Shown: positions 1-6,718, counted from the first letter of the stretch. The stretch is 9,304 bases of DNA from Cyanobacteria bacterium UBA791 (GCA_002297005.1 DBIX01000072.1:1-9304); one strand, 5' to 3'. Notes: generated by a model not told the origin, from the letters alone. Translations and numbers: made by a program.

Positions 1-184
1 TGCATTTGCAATTTTTACAATCGCATTTAGCACATTTACATTTTTCGCAGTTTGTTTTTTGACATTGTTCGCATTTACAGTTGCATTTTGATTCTTGGCA
101 TTTACAGTTTTCGCAAGCAAAAACGCTGTTCATTGTGAATACCATTACTGCAAATACAAATAAAGCTGACAATAGTTTCTTCAT
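1..184 (-). CDS. Secreted Cys-rich metallothionein-like protein (partial, C-terminus beyond window)
   Basis: Reading the minus strand from an ATG at 184-182 gives 61 codons open to the window edge; the stop is not seen. Residues 1-23 form a clear signal peptide: MKK, then a hydrophobic stretch rich in Leu, Phe, Val and Ala, ending VFA. The mature part starts at Cys24 and has 14 Cys in the 38 visible residues, mostly as C-K-C, C-x-x-C and C-N-C spaced by Lys, Asn, Glu and Gln. This is the layout of a metallothionein-like soft-metal binder, but one exported from the cytoplasm. The start is supported by AAAGGAG about six bases upstream. The gene has its own strong promoter with a CsoR-like operator, so copper (or another CsoR-family signal) probably induces it, and periplasmic or extracellular Cu(I) binding is the likely role. 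I cannot match it to a named family. The Cys-rich part may be much longer than seen here. Confidence 0.85.
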   Translation of the reverse strand, partial: MKKLLSALFVFAVMVFTMNSVFACENCKCQESKCNCKCEQCQKTNCEKCKCAKCDCKNCKC

Positions 185-212
185 AATTCGCTCCTTTGTT
201 TTGTATTGTACT

Positions 213-229
213 ATACCCCCGTGGGGTAT
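213..229 (-). promoter_or_regulatory. CsoR-type operator overlapping the transcription start
   Basis: The 17-bp inverted repeat ATACCCCCGTGGGGTAT has two perfect 7-bp arms (ATACCCC/GGGGTAT) around a 3-bp centre. On the gene's strand it reads ATACCCCACGGGGGTAT. This matches the ATACC...GGTAT, G/C-tract architecture of CsoR-family (copper-sensing repressor) operators, such as the one ahead of Bacillus copZA as I remember it. It sits just downstream of the -10 and covers the expected start point, the right place for repression. CsoR-family paralogues (CstR, RcnR-like) recognise related sites, so the inducer is not certain. No csoR gene lies in this window. Confidence 0.75.
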
Positions 230-233
230 GTTT

Positions 234-262
234 ATATTACAATTTTTTTTCAAAGTTGTCAA
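234..262 (-). promoter_or_regulatory. Sigma70-type promoter of the Cys-rich gene
   Basis: On the minus strand a perfect -35 TTGACA (262-257) is followed by a 17-bp spacer and -10 TAATAT (239-234). Transcription would start near 227, giving a leader of roughly 43 bases before the ATG at 184. The -35 lies only 11 bases beyond the stop of the upstream 117-residue gene. I see no terminator between them, so some read-through from the large-gene operon is possible. Confidence 0.75.
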
Positions 263-272
263 TAACTATTTT

Positions 273-626
273 TTATTTAACCATTCTTTTTGATAAAATT
301 GAGCCGTCTTCTATTGATATTTCGTAGTTTACGCCAAAATAATTTGTTGCAGAAATATTTCCACTTTCTAATAATGTCATACCAATATATGGGCTAAATT
401 GTGTTATTTCGGGGTAAGCTTTTGCTACAGATTGCACTCTCCAAAGTTTTTTGCCATCAATATCAAGTGCAAAAATATTATCAATAGTATTATCTTCATT
501 TGGAATATCAAGTAGCACTACAAATACGCCGTTATAAACAAGCATTGAATCAATGTTAAATGGAAATTTAACACTCTTGTTTGGTAAAGTTAGTACGTTA
601 TCTACGTATGAAATATTATTAACCAT
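273..626 (-). CDS. Small protein downstream of toxin-like giant; putative immunity protein
   Basis: This is a 117-residue, slightly acidic soluble protein with no signal peptide or membrane segment. I do not recognise a named family. It appears all-beta: alternating hydrophobic strands such as MLVYNGVFVVLLDI (28-41) and NIFALDIDGKKLWRV (50-64), then a segment around EDGSIL (106-111). The 'IFA.D.DGK.LW' strand-turn-strand pattern is reminiscent of small immunity-like proteins found beside polymorphic toxins, but that is recollection. The gene starts 10 bases after the stop of the 1708-residue gene, and its Shine-Dalgarno (TAGGA) overlaps that TAG stop, so the two are transcribed together and probably translationally coupled. 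Immediate downstream position, size and co-translation are the classic arrangement of an immunity gene for a C-terminal toxin module. The immunity role is inference; an accessory or chaperone role is the main alternative. Confidence 0.75.
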   Translation of the reverse strand: MVNNISYVDNVLTLPNKSVKFPFNIDSMLVYNGVFVVLLDIPNEDNTIDNIFALDIDGKKLWRVQSVAKAYPEITQFSPYIGMTLLESGNISATNYFGVNYEISIEDGSILSKRMVK

Positions 627-633
627 GGTTTAA

Positions 634-638
634 ATCCT
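634..638 (-). promoter_or_regulatory. Ribosome binding site overlapping the stop of the large gene
   Basis: On the minus strand, AGGAT at 638-634 lies 7 bases ahead of the ATG at 626 and shares bases with the TAG stop (639-637) of the large gene. Ribosomes ending the large protein would therefore sit on the start site of the small gene, which favours coupled production of the two proteins. Confidence 0.55.
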
Positions 639-3600
639 ATTTTATTACTTCAAAGCCCATAGATTCTTCAAATCTAGGTTTCTTATTTGGTACTTCTATA
701 GGTTTCATATTACCATAAACTTTAGGACGTTCGCCACCAACTAAGAAGTATTGTGTTCCACCGCCGTTGCCCCAGCCTTCAAGTGGGTTACATAAGCCTG
801 TATAGAATTTAGCACCAGCTGGAACTTCAACTTCAACAACATATTTTGGCATAGCAGGAAGAGCGAATTTATCTTTAATTTGTTCTGGAGTTAAGCCAAC
901 AATGTCATCATAAGCCATCAACCATGCACCTTTTGCGAATGAAGATTCATCATTGTGTACACGTACAAACCTAGTTGGTTTATCCATTTCAATTAATGCT
1001 GATGGAGTATCTCCGCCTAAGAATGCTGGTTTATCCCAACCAAAGTCATTTTTTAAGGTTTCGTTGATTTGTTCACCAGTCATTTGTTTTAAAACAGTTG
1101 AACGAGATCTAATATCGGCTCTTGTTGTAATGTCAGCTTTTCTATTGTCTAAGATTTTTTGTAATGATGCTTTTTGAGTTGGATTAGTTACAGCGTTAAT
1201 TTGTTTTTGCATAGCATCAAGGTCAACATTCAAGCCTTGAACATCAACTGAGAATTGTGATTGAACTTTTCTAAATGCTTTATCATCAAATTCAACTGTG
1301 CCTGTTGTAGATTTTGCAATTGCACTATCAAGAGTTAAGCCTTTTGATGCTAGACCTGTTCTTGTATCAGATACTGCATTAATGTGTTTTTGTACAAAGC
1401 CTTTTTCAACACCAGAAAGTGAATTGTTACCAGCAGTTCCTGAGAAGTTACCAATAGCGTGAGGGCTTTGGATTCGGTTTCCTTTTGTTGCGTCAAGTAC
1501 GCCATCAACTAATGTTACATTTCCAACGTGGGCATTTGAATTTGAAATAACATCACCTTGTACAACGTAATTGATAGTATTCTTATTATCTCTTAATCCT
1601 CTTGCAATACCATCAGAAGATTCTACTAGATTTCTTGTACCAACGGCATCAAAAGAAATACCTAATACATCATCGTATTTTGATGCAACTAATTCTGTTA
1701 AGCCACCACCTAAAGAGTGTCCAGTAACGACAATTTTCTTATTAGGGTTTTGTGCTTTAACTTGTTCCATAAAGTCAACAGCGTTTTGGAATTGGTCAGG
1801 AAGTTTGCCAGAAAGCATTTGATGATCAACTCTTAAGTCGCCCATATCATCAGAACCTCTGAATACAACCATTACAACGCCGTCTTTTTCTAAAGCTTTT
1901 GCGTGGAAACCATTATCTGCAGAAGTTTGAGATAACTGTTTCCAACCGTTCATATCTGCTGGTCTATCGCTATATGCTTTTGCTGAGAACTGACCTGCAT
2001 CTTGAACAATGTCAAGATTTTTATCAAGACCCATTGATTTTACTTTATCATTTGTTGCATAAGTGCCATAAAATTTTGTGTTGTCACCTGTTACACCAGC
2101 TTTTGGTGTAGCTTGAGCTCTAAATCTATCTTCAAGTTTTACTAGACCGTCACCAAATTCTGTTTTTGATGAACCTTTGCCAAGTAATGTTTCAATATCT
2201 CTTACAGATTCTTGGTGTTGTGACATTTTTACATCATATCTAACACCTTTAACATCGCCTGATTGTGCCTCAATACCTTTACCAACATAAGTTCTTCTTG
2301 TTGGTGCATTACCAGCTTCGTCTGCTGATAGTTGTGTCATATATCTATGATGGTCGTCTGTTGTATCGCCTAACCAACCTGAGTCTTGATTTTCTAATAC
2401 ATTTTCACTTAATTCAAATGCTTCATCAAGTTCAGCTTGTTTTGCTCGGCTTTCTACTACTGCACTAATTGTGTGACCTACACCTGATGAGAAAGCTGAA
2501 ATTAATGTGTTTTGTAATGTAACTTCGCCAGTATTAATATATTCTACGCCCATATCAATACCTGTATCAGCAGCTGTTGCTAACAACACTTTTGATGTAG
2601 CTGATAATGTAGTGCCATTGATAAAGTTAGTCGCACCACCACTTGCAACTTGTGATAAGCCATCAACTACTGATTGTTTTGCAATTCTTGCATATTGTTC
2701 AGCTGTTCCACCTTTTTTAGATGTTGCTAAATCTGATGCATCAACTGTAAATGATAATGCTGATTGTGCACTGGCAGCTGTTAATAACGGAGCAACGCCT
2801 GTTCCTCCTGTTGCAATACCTATGCAAACGCCACCTACAATCTTAACTCCTGATTTTAAGATTGCAGAACTTGAATCAATAGATGTTGTATATTCTTCAA
2901 CTTTTTGTTGAATATCATTTTTTGTACCAAATGCACCAGCATAAGAATTTTTATATTCTTTTTGAATTTCGCTAAATGATTTACCGCCAGTTGCTGACAT
3001 TGTTTGATTATGTAATAATTTACTACAAGCTTTTGCTCTATCAGATAAGAATTTGTATTTTTTATCCATTGAAGCTTTATTTGGGTCAATTCCGGCTTTT
3101 TTCATTTCATCGTTGATTTGTTTCATACCAACTTTTGAATTGCCCATACCAAGGAATGATGCAAATTTGCCTAATTCTCTGTTATAAACTTGTTCTTTTG
3201 TCGCTGTCATAACTGTACTTGTACCGGCAGTTGGGTTTGATTGTGTTCTATATTCTTCTGATAGTTTGCCGTTACCTTTTATTAGTTTTGACAAATCATT
3301 ATTAAATTTTTGTTCAACTGCGTATTTGGCACTAGATGTTTTGTATTGAGCTTTTTTATTGTTATAAGCTTCAATAGCAACAGGGTCATAGCTTACGCCA
3401 TAAATTGATTTGAAGGTATCTTTAAAGTTTTTGTCATTTTTTCCACCGTCAAGATTATCAAGCGGATTTGTTGATGTACCTTTTGCAGATGCTTCCAATT
3501 GTTGAACTTGTTTGTTGTAAGTTGCCATGTACTGTTTGATTTTGTTAGGACTTTCAGGTGCACCGAAAGTGTTTCTCATTCCTTTTACAACAGAACCTGC

Positions 3601-5763
3601 CCAACCTTGTGCATCATCGTGATTTTTTAATGATTGTTGTGCTTCTGAATAAATACCTTTTACGGTGTGTACTGTTTTATTTCTGTTTTCTGCTGTGCCT
3701 CTGCTTTGAATTTCTCTTGCATTAACACCTAGGTTTTCTCTATTATCGATAGTTTGAACTAAGCTACCCATTGCTTTATCTAACGCTTTAGCATCATTAT
3801 CTGCAATGGCTAAATCAGCTTGTCGTCTGAAATTATCGATGTGTTGTTTATTTACACCAGCTTTTGATGCTCTTGTATATAAAGCATTAAAAATTTTGCC
3901 CTCAGATGTTCTGATTGCTTTATTTGAACTTGTTAATTCCCATGAAATAGCTTTTGCTAAAGATTCATCAGGTGATTTTTTACCATAAGCTTTATAAACT
4001 TCAACAACATTTTCTGAATTAATTTTGTTTAGTTGATTTTTAAAGTTAACATTTTTATCAACTGTTGCAAATTCTGTCTTTCTTAATTCGTTGTACAAGT
4101 TATCTGCAATTTGTTGGGCTTCTTTTTGAACTCTTGGATCAACTTTCTTTGTTTGAGCATTATGTGTTTGTTGAACTGAACTTGATTGTTGTGTTTGTTG
4201 TGCCTTTTGAGCTTCAGCCTGTCTTCTTGCCTCAGCTTCTTTTTCAGCCTTAATCTCTGCTTGAGTTTTTAGGGCTGTGATTTTATTACCTTTTTTAGGA
4301 ACTTGAATTGACGGATTCATCATCATCAATTCGTTAGTTCTATTTGTAATTTGTTCATTTGATGGCTTTGCAATACCCTCTGAAGCCAACATATCTTTTG
4401 CATAGTGAGTCCAGTCAGTATAATTTTTACCAACTGTAACTTCTTTTGCTTCTTTACCTTGTAATCTTTTTGCAACTCTTTGTTGCTCATCTCTTGCGTA
4501 TTGACCTTTTACTTGTTCAGAAGATTTTCTTCCTTTTACACCCTTGTGGTCTGGTGCAAATTCGCCTGAAACTCTTGCTGTTTCGCCTGCAAGGAAGTAT
4601 GGTTCACCATTTTTATAGTGAACTGTACCTTTATTAGTGTGTGTTAGTTCTGCCTTTGTTCTATCAAATTCTTGACAAATTTCTTGGAAGGTTTCTCCGT
4701 TTTGAACAACGATAAGTGTGTTACCTTTACCGTCGTATTTTGCAACTTGAACTTTTCCGTCAGGATTTGTAATTACGGCTTGAAGACCTCTGCCATTTTC
4801 ATTAAATGTTTTTTCTGTAGTTTTACCTTTTGCATCTGTTACTGATTCGTAACGAACTTTTTCGTTTTCATCATACATCATACGAGTTTGAACGCCATCT
4901 TTTGTCAAACTCATTGTTTGAACTTTTTTACCATTTTTGTATTGTGTTGCAGTTGAAGATTGAGTTTTTCCGTTTTCTACAACAGTAGTGTTTTTGATGT
5001 CGCCTTTTGTCGCTGTACTTGTATAAGAATTTTCACCAGTATAATCATACTCGATTGTTTCTTGTTCAGGTGTTCCAGCATTTATAATTTGTTTAACAGG
5101 TTTGCCTTGAGAAATACCCTCTTTTACACCCAAATACGTTGTTGTATTATCTTTTGTAATTGTGTGTGTAGCTGGTTTTCCATTTGCACCATATTTTACA
5201 GTTTCTGTTTCGCCTGATTCTTCATTAACCATTTCATCAGAAACATTTTTACCGTCTTTGTCTAGAGTTTTTGAGAATTTTTTACCATCAATTACGCTCA
5301 TTAAAACTTTTGAGCCGTCCTTATTAAGGATTTCTTGAGCACCGTCTTCATAAGTAATTGTTTGGTTGCCTTTATCATCTACGACTGATGATTTGATTTT
5401 ACTTTTTTCTGAAACATCTAAAAATTTGTTTACAAAACCGAACAAGTTTTTTGCTTTAATATCATATTTCTTAGAATCAGCATTTGCAGTTTGTTCACGT
5501 TCTTGTTGTTCTTTAAAGACTTGTTTGGCTTCTTTTTGGCTTAATACATTATCGTCCCCAGCAGATTCTTTCATTTTATTTGTAAATACTGTAACTTCAT
5601 CCATGTCTAATGTTTGATTACCATTAGAATCTACGGCATCAAAAACTTGAAGCATTTTTGCATCTGCTTCAAAATCAGCACGTTTAGCACCTGATTTAAG
5701 TTTGTTTAAATCGATACTATTAGCTTTATTGCTACCTAGTTTGAAATCGTTTCCGTTTGTCAT
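637..5763 (-). CDS. 1708-residue EF-hand/LysM-like/class 3 lipase protein with toxin-like C-terminus
   Basis: This very large modular protein has no Sec signal peptide. Approximate layout: 1-90 polar head with an EF-hand pair; 120-345 beta-rich repeats; 348-382 LysM-like; 496-540 Lys/Glu/Ala then Gln-rich coiled-coil linker; 546-920 helical region, the first part annexin-like; 965-1110 Gly/Ala/Ser-rich hydrophobic zone; 1235-1440 class 3 lipase domain (Ser1350, Asp1404, His1435); 1500-1560 helical linker; 1590-1690 separate C-terminal module. This fits a delivered effector or polymorphic toxin: long stalk, membrane-interacting zone, phospholipase, variable tip, and a small co-translated gene behind it. 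The start at 5763 is the first Met of a frame closed upstream; its Shine-Dalgarno is poor (AGGT only two bases away), so initiation may be weak. Secretion route and target are unknown. A structural surface protein is the alternative. The domain calls for the lipase and EF-hand are firm; the rest are softer. Confidence 0.9.
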   Translation of the reverse strand: MTNGNDFKLGSNKANSIDLNKLKSGAKRADFEADAKMLQVFDAVDSNGNQTLDMDEVTVFTNKMKESAGDDNVLSQKEAKQVFKEQQEREQTANADSKKYDIKAKNLFGFVNKFLDVSEKSKIKSSVVDDKGNQTITYEDGAQEILNKDGSKVLMSVIDGKKFSKTLDKDGKNVSDEMVNEESGETETVKYGANGKPATHTITKDNTTTYLGVKEGISQGKPVKQIINAGTPEQETIEYDYTGENSYTSTATKGDIKNTTVVENGKTQSSTATQYKNGKKVQTMSLTKDGVQTRMMYDENEKVRYESVTDAKGKTTEKTFNENGRGLQAVITNPDGKVQVAKYDGKGNTLIVVQNGETFQEICQEFDRTKAELTHTNKGTVHYKNGEPYFLAGETARVSGEFAPDHKGVKGRKSSEQVKGQYARDEQQRVAKRLQGKEAKEVTVGKNYTDWTHYAKDMLASEGIAKPSNEQITNRTNELMMMNPSIQVPKKGNKITALKTQAEIKAEKEAEARRQAEAQKAQQTQQSSSVQQTHNAQTKKVDPRVQKEAQQIADNLYNELRKTEFATVDKNVNFKNQLNKINSENVVEVYKAYGKKSPDESLAKAISWELTSSNKAIRTSEGKIFNALYTRASKAGVNKQHIDNFRRQADLAIADNDAKALDKAMGSLVQTIDNRENLGVNAREIQSRGTAENRNKTVHTVKGIYSEAQQSLKNHDDAQGWAGSVVKGMRNTFGAPESPNKIKQYMATYNKQVQQLEASAKGTSTNPLDNLDGGKNDKNFKDTFKSIYGVSYDPVAIEAYNNKKAQYKTSSAKYAVEQKFNNDLSKLIKGNGKLSEEYRTQSNPTAGTSTVMTATKEQVYNRELGKFASFLGMGNSKVGMKQINDEMKKAGIDPNKASMDKKYKFLSDRAKACSKLLHNQTMSATGGKSFSEIQKEYKNSYAGAFGTKNDIQQKVEEYTTSIDSSSAILKSGVKIVGGVCIGIATGGTGVAPLLTAASAQSALSFTVDASDLATSKKGGTAEQYARIAKQSVVDGLSQVASGGATNFINGTTLSATSKVLLATAADTGIDMGVEYINTGEVTLQNTLISAFSSGVGHTISAVVESRAKQAELDEAFELSENVLENQDSGWLGDTTDDHHRYMTQLSADEAGNAPTRRTYVGKGIEAQSGDVKGVRYDVKMSQHQESVRDIETLLGKGSSKTEFGDGLVKLEDRFRAQATPKAGVTGDNTKFYGTYATNDKVKSMGLDKNLDIVQDAGQFSAKAYSDRPADMNGWKQLSQTSADNGFHAKALEKDGVVMVVFRGSDDMGDLRVDHQMLSGKLPDQFQNAVDFMEQVKAQNPNKKIVVTGHSLGGGLTELVASKYDDVLGISFDAVGTRNLVESSDGIARGLRDNKNTINYVVQGDVISNSNAHVGNVTLVDGVLDATKGNRIQSPHAIGNFSGTAGNNSLSGVEKGFVQKHINAVSDTRTGLASKGLTLDSAIAKSTTGTVEFDDKAFRKVQSQFSVDVQGLNVDLDAMQKQINAVTNPTQKASLQKILDNRKADITTRADIRSRSTVLKQMTGEQINETLKNDFGWDKPAFLGGDTPSALIEMDKPTRFVRVHNDESSFAKGAWLMAYDDIVGLTPEQIKDKFALPAMPKYVVEVEVPAGAKFYTGLCNPLEGWGNGGGTQYFLVGGERPKVYGNMKPIEVPNKKPRFEESMGFEVIK
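640..996 (-). other. C-terminal module, candidate toxin tip
   Basis: Residues about 1590-1708 form a compact domain after a helical linker. Key elements are RFVRVH (1598-1603), KGAWLMAYDDIVGLTPEQIK (1611-1630), YVVEVEVPAG (1641-1650) and GWGNGGGTQYFL (1663-1674). By memory, related modules with a 'W.M...GLTP.QI..KFALP...VPAG...GGGTQ' pattern sit at the C-termini of other large secreted proteins, but I cannot name the family. The conserved Arg and the Gly-rich Thr-Gln turn would suit an ADP-ribosyltransferase-like or nuclease fold; neither is shown. Confidence 0.45.
1444..2061 (-). other. Class 3 lipase (phospholipase-like) domain
   Basis: Residues about 1235-1440 carry the alpha/beta-hydrolase class 3 lipase signature. 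GVVMVVFRGSDD (1295-1306) is the oxyanion strand-loop. IVVTGHSLGGGL (1344-1355) is the nucleophile elbow with Ser1350. YVVQGDVIS (1399-1407) supplies the acid Asp1404, and SPHAIGNF (1433-1440) supplies His1435. All triad members are present at family-typical spacing, so the domain is probably active on lipid or other acyl esters. The substrate cannot be read from the sequence. Confidence 0.85.
2434..2871 (-). other. Gly/Ala/Ser-rich hydrophobic zone, possible membrane-insertion region
   Basis: Residues about 965-1110 include a hydrophobic stretch (VKIVGGVCIGIATGGTGVAP, 973-992) and further Ala/Ser/Gly-rich amphipathic helices up to about 1103. The zone separates the helical stalk from the lipase domain. 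Similar glycine-zipper-like zones precede the cargo in many polymorphic toxins and may help cross a membrane. No classic 20-residue transmembrane helix is certain. Confidence 0.45.
3856..4128 (-). other. Annexin-like helical repeat in the giant protein
   Basis: Residues 546-636 are helical, with the order A..LYNEL, a short loop with acidic residues, L..INSENVVEVYKAY, then ESLAKAISWEL and a final helix with IFNALYTRA. That is the helix pattern of an annexin repeat (…I…n…v..aY…L...I..e...). The canonical GxGT calcium loop is not evident, so this is a resemblance only. Confidence 0.35.
4609..4722 (-). other. LysM-like segment in the giant protein
   Basis: Around residues 348-385 the pattern NTLIVVQNGETFQEICQEF followed by DRTKAEL matches the LysM core (V..GET...I...F......L). 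LysM domains bind glycan chains such as peptidoglycan. It is a single degenerate copy, so binding is inferred. A second stretch near 450-495, ending N-P-S-I-Q-V-P-K-K-G, resembles the C-terminal half of a LysM motif. Confidence 0.5.
4729..5406 (-). repeat. Beta-rich degenerate repeat region (YD/MORN-like hairpins)
   Basis: Residues about 120-345 consist of short beta strands alternating with turns of the type DGK, KDG, NGK, DKDG and DAKGK at roughly 15-25 residue intervals, with frequent Thr, Tyr and Val in the strands. This resembles YD/RHS-like or MORN-variant hairpin repeats, but I see no strict YD consensus and no DNA-level direct repeat. It probably forms an elongated beta stalk. Confidence 0.5.
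5494..5763 (-). other. EF-hand N-terminal head of the giant protein
   Basis: In residues 1-90, D45-S-N-G-N-Q-T-L-D-M-D-E56 matches the 12-residue EF-hand loop: acidic or amide ligands at positions 1, 3, 5 and 9, a hydrophobic residue at 8, and Glu at 12. It is preceded by a helix (about 32-44). A shorter, degenerate second loop follows (GDDNVLSQKEA, 69-79), as in paired EF-hands. Calcium binding is therefore likely at the first loop. The stretch before it (SIDLNKLKSGAKRADF, 16-31) recalls heads of other large proteins in this kind of genome, by memory, and might be a sorting signal since no signal peptide is present. Confidence 0.7.
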
Positions 5764-5914
5764 GACCTAATCTACTTACACTTGTACATGTATATTAACG
5801 GCTAAATACAAAATTTCTTGCCTTTTTTTACCTTTTTTCCTCTAAAATGTGTAGAAATTGTTACAATAAAAAATACCTTAATTCATGATAAAATCAGGTT
5901 AAAAGGAGATTTTT
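5764..5914. promoter_or_regulatory. Divergent promoter region between the giant gene and the nitrilase gene
   Basis: This 151-bp AT-rich spacer should hold promoters for both directions. For the plus gene an extended -10 (TGATAAAAT, 5886-5894) and a good Shine-Dalgarno (AGGAG, 5904-5908) are visible, with no convincing -35. Because that -10 lies only about 20 bases before the ATG, the leader would be very short. For the minus gene only weak candidates exist (TAATAT near the start). Other structure: an 11-bp palindrome ATTGTTACAAT at 5857-5867, the 8-bp palindrome TACATGTA near 5787, and two pyrimidine runs at 5821-5840. Any of these could be regulator sites. Confidence 0.4.
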
Positions 5915-6718
5915 ATGGCAGGAATTTTAAATATACAAATCAACGCTCTTATGCGTTCAAAAGAAGCTAATTTCAGTAAAATTGAATATTATATGAAAAA
6001 GAATGCTGATAAAAAATTAGATCTTGTTGTGATGCCTGAATTTTTTGCAACAAATATCGATTATGTTGATTTTGCAGAACCTGAAGATGGCGGTGAAACA
6101 ATTAAATTTATTAAAGAATTGGCTAAAAAATATAATACAAATATTATTGCTGGTTCTGTTGTAAGGGAAGTTAACGAAAGACTTTATAACACAACTTTCG
6201 CTGTAAATAGACAAGGTGAAGTTATTGAAACTTATGACAAAGTTCATTTATTTAATTATATGGGCGGTTCTGAGGGTGAAAGAATTGAAGCTGGTAAAGA
6301 TATAAAAATTGCAAACTTTGATTTTGCCAAAGTAGGAATGACAATTTGCTTTGATATGAGATACCCAACTTATGTAAGAGAAATTGTTAGAAAAGGGGCA
6401 CAAATTATTGTTATGCCTACGGCTTGGCTAGTTCAAAGAGAAATCTATGAAGATGAAAAAACTTTGGCTTATGCTCAAGATATGTTCTCTGCAATGTGTA
6501 GAACAAGAGCCTTTGATAATATGGTTTATTTGGTTGTAAGTAACCAAACAAAAGAATGTGGAAAATCTTGGAGAGCAATCGGTAACTCTATGATAATTTC
6601 ACCGACTGCAGAAGTTCTTGCAGAAGCAGGCTTGAAAGAGGGTGCTTTGTATGCAGAGGTTGAAATTGATGCAGTAGAATACCTAAAATCAATCTACCCA
6701 ATTGTGAGTATTGATTAG
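5915..6718 (+). CDS. Nitrilase-superfamily carbon-nitrogen hydrolase (amidase)
   Basis: This 267-residue protein is full length for the family. The catalytic triad is clear: Glu42 in VVMPEFF, Lys109 in YDKVHLF, and the nucleophile Cys145 in MTICFDMRYP. The C-terminal half has the usual RTRAFDN (197-203), SNQT (209-212) and GNSMIISPTAEVLAEAG (223-239) segments. Such enzymes hydrolyse carbon-nitrogen bonds of amides or carbamoyl compounds in the cytoplasm. The CFDMRYP nucleophile motif is closest to the omega-amidase/Nit2 type (C[YF]D.R[FY]P), which would suggest removal of alpha-ketoglutaramate-like amides, but the substrate cannot be settled by eye. A strong AGGAG six bases ahead fixes the start. 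It stands alone, divergent from the giant gene and convergent with the CHR pair. Confidence 0.93.
   Translation: MAGILNIQINALMRSKEANFSKIEYYMKKNADKKLDLVVMPEFFATNIDYVDFAEPEDGGETIKFIKELAKKYNTNIIAGSVVREVNERLYNTTFAVNRQGEVIETYDKVHLFNYMGGSEGERIEAGKDIKIANFDFAKVGMTICFDMRYPTYVREIVRKGAQIIVMPTAWLVQREIYEDEKTLAYAQDMFSAMCRTRAFDNMVYLVVSNQTKECGKSWRAIGNSMIISPTAEVLAEAGLKEGALYAEVEIDAVEYLKSIYPIVSID

Noticed and set aside
81..293. Plus-strand 70-codon open frame at the left end
   Set aside because: It runs antisense across the Cys-rich gene, its promoter and operator. The minus strand has signal peptide, ribosome site, promoter and operator; the plus frame has none of these.
2507..2911. Plus-strand 134-codon open frame inside the giant gene
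   Set aside because: It is antisense to the Gly/Ala-rich zone, whose low-stop codon composition leaves the opposite frame open. There is no ribosome site and no recognisable domain.
2856..3089. Minus-strand 77-codon frame overlapping the giant gene
   Set aside because: It is a shifted frame inside the continuous giant coding region; the Lys/Asn/Gln-rich translation is typical of an out-of-frame AT-rich shadow.
6017..6247. Minus-strand 76-codon frame within the nitrilase gene
   Set aside because: It lies fully antisense to a gene with an intact catalytic triad and has no supporting start signals.
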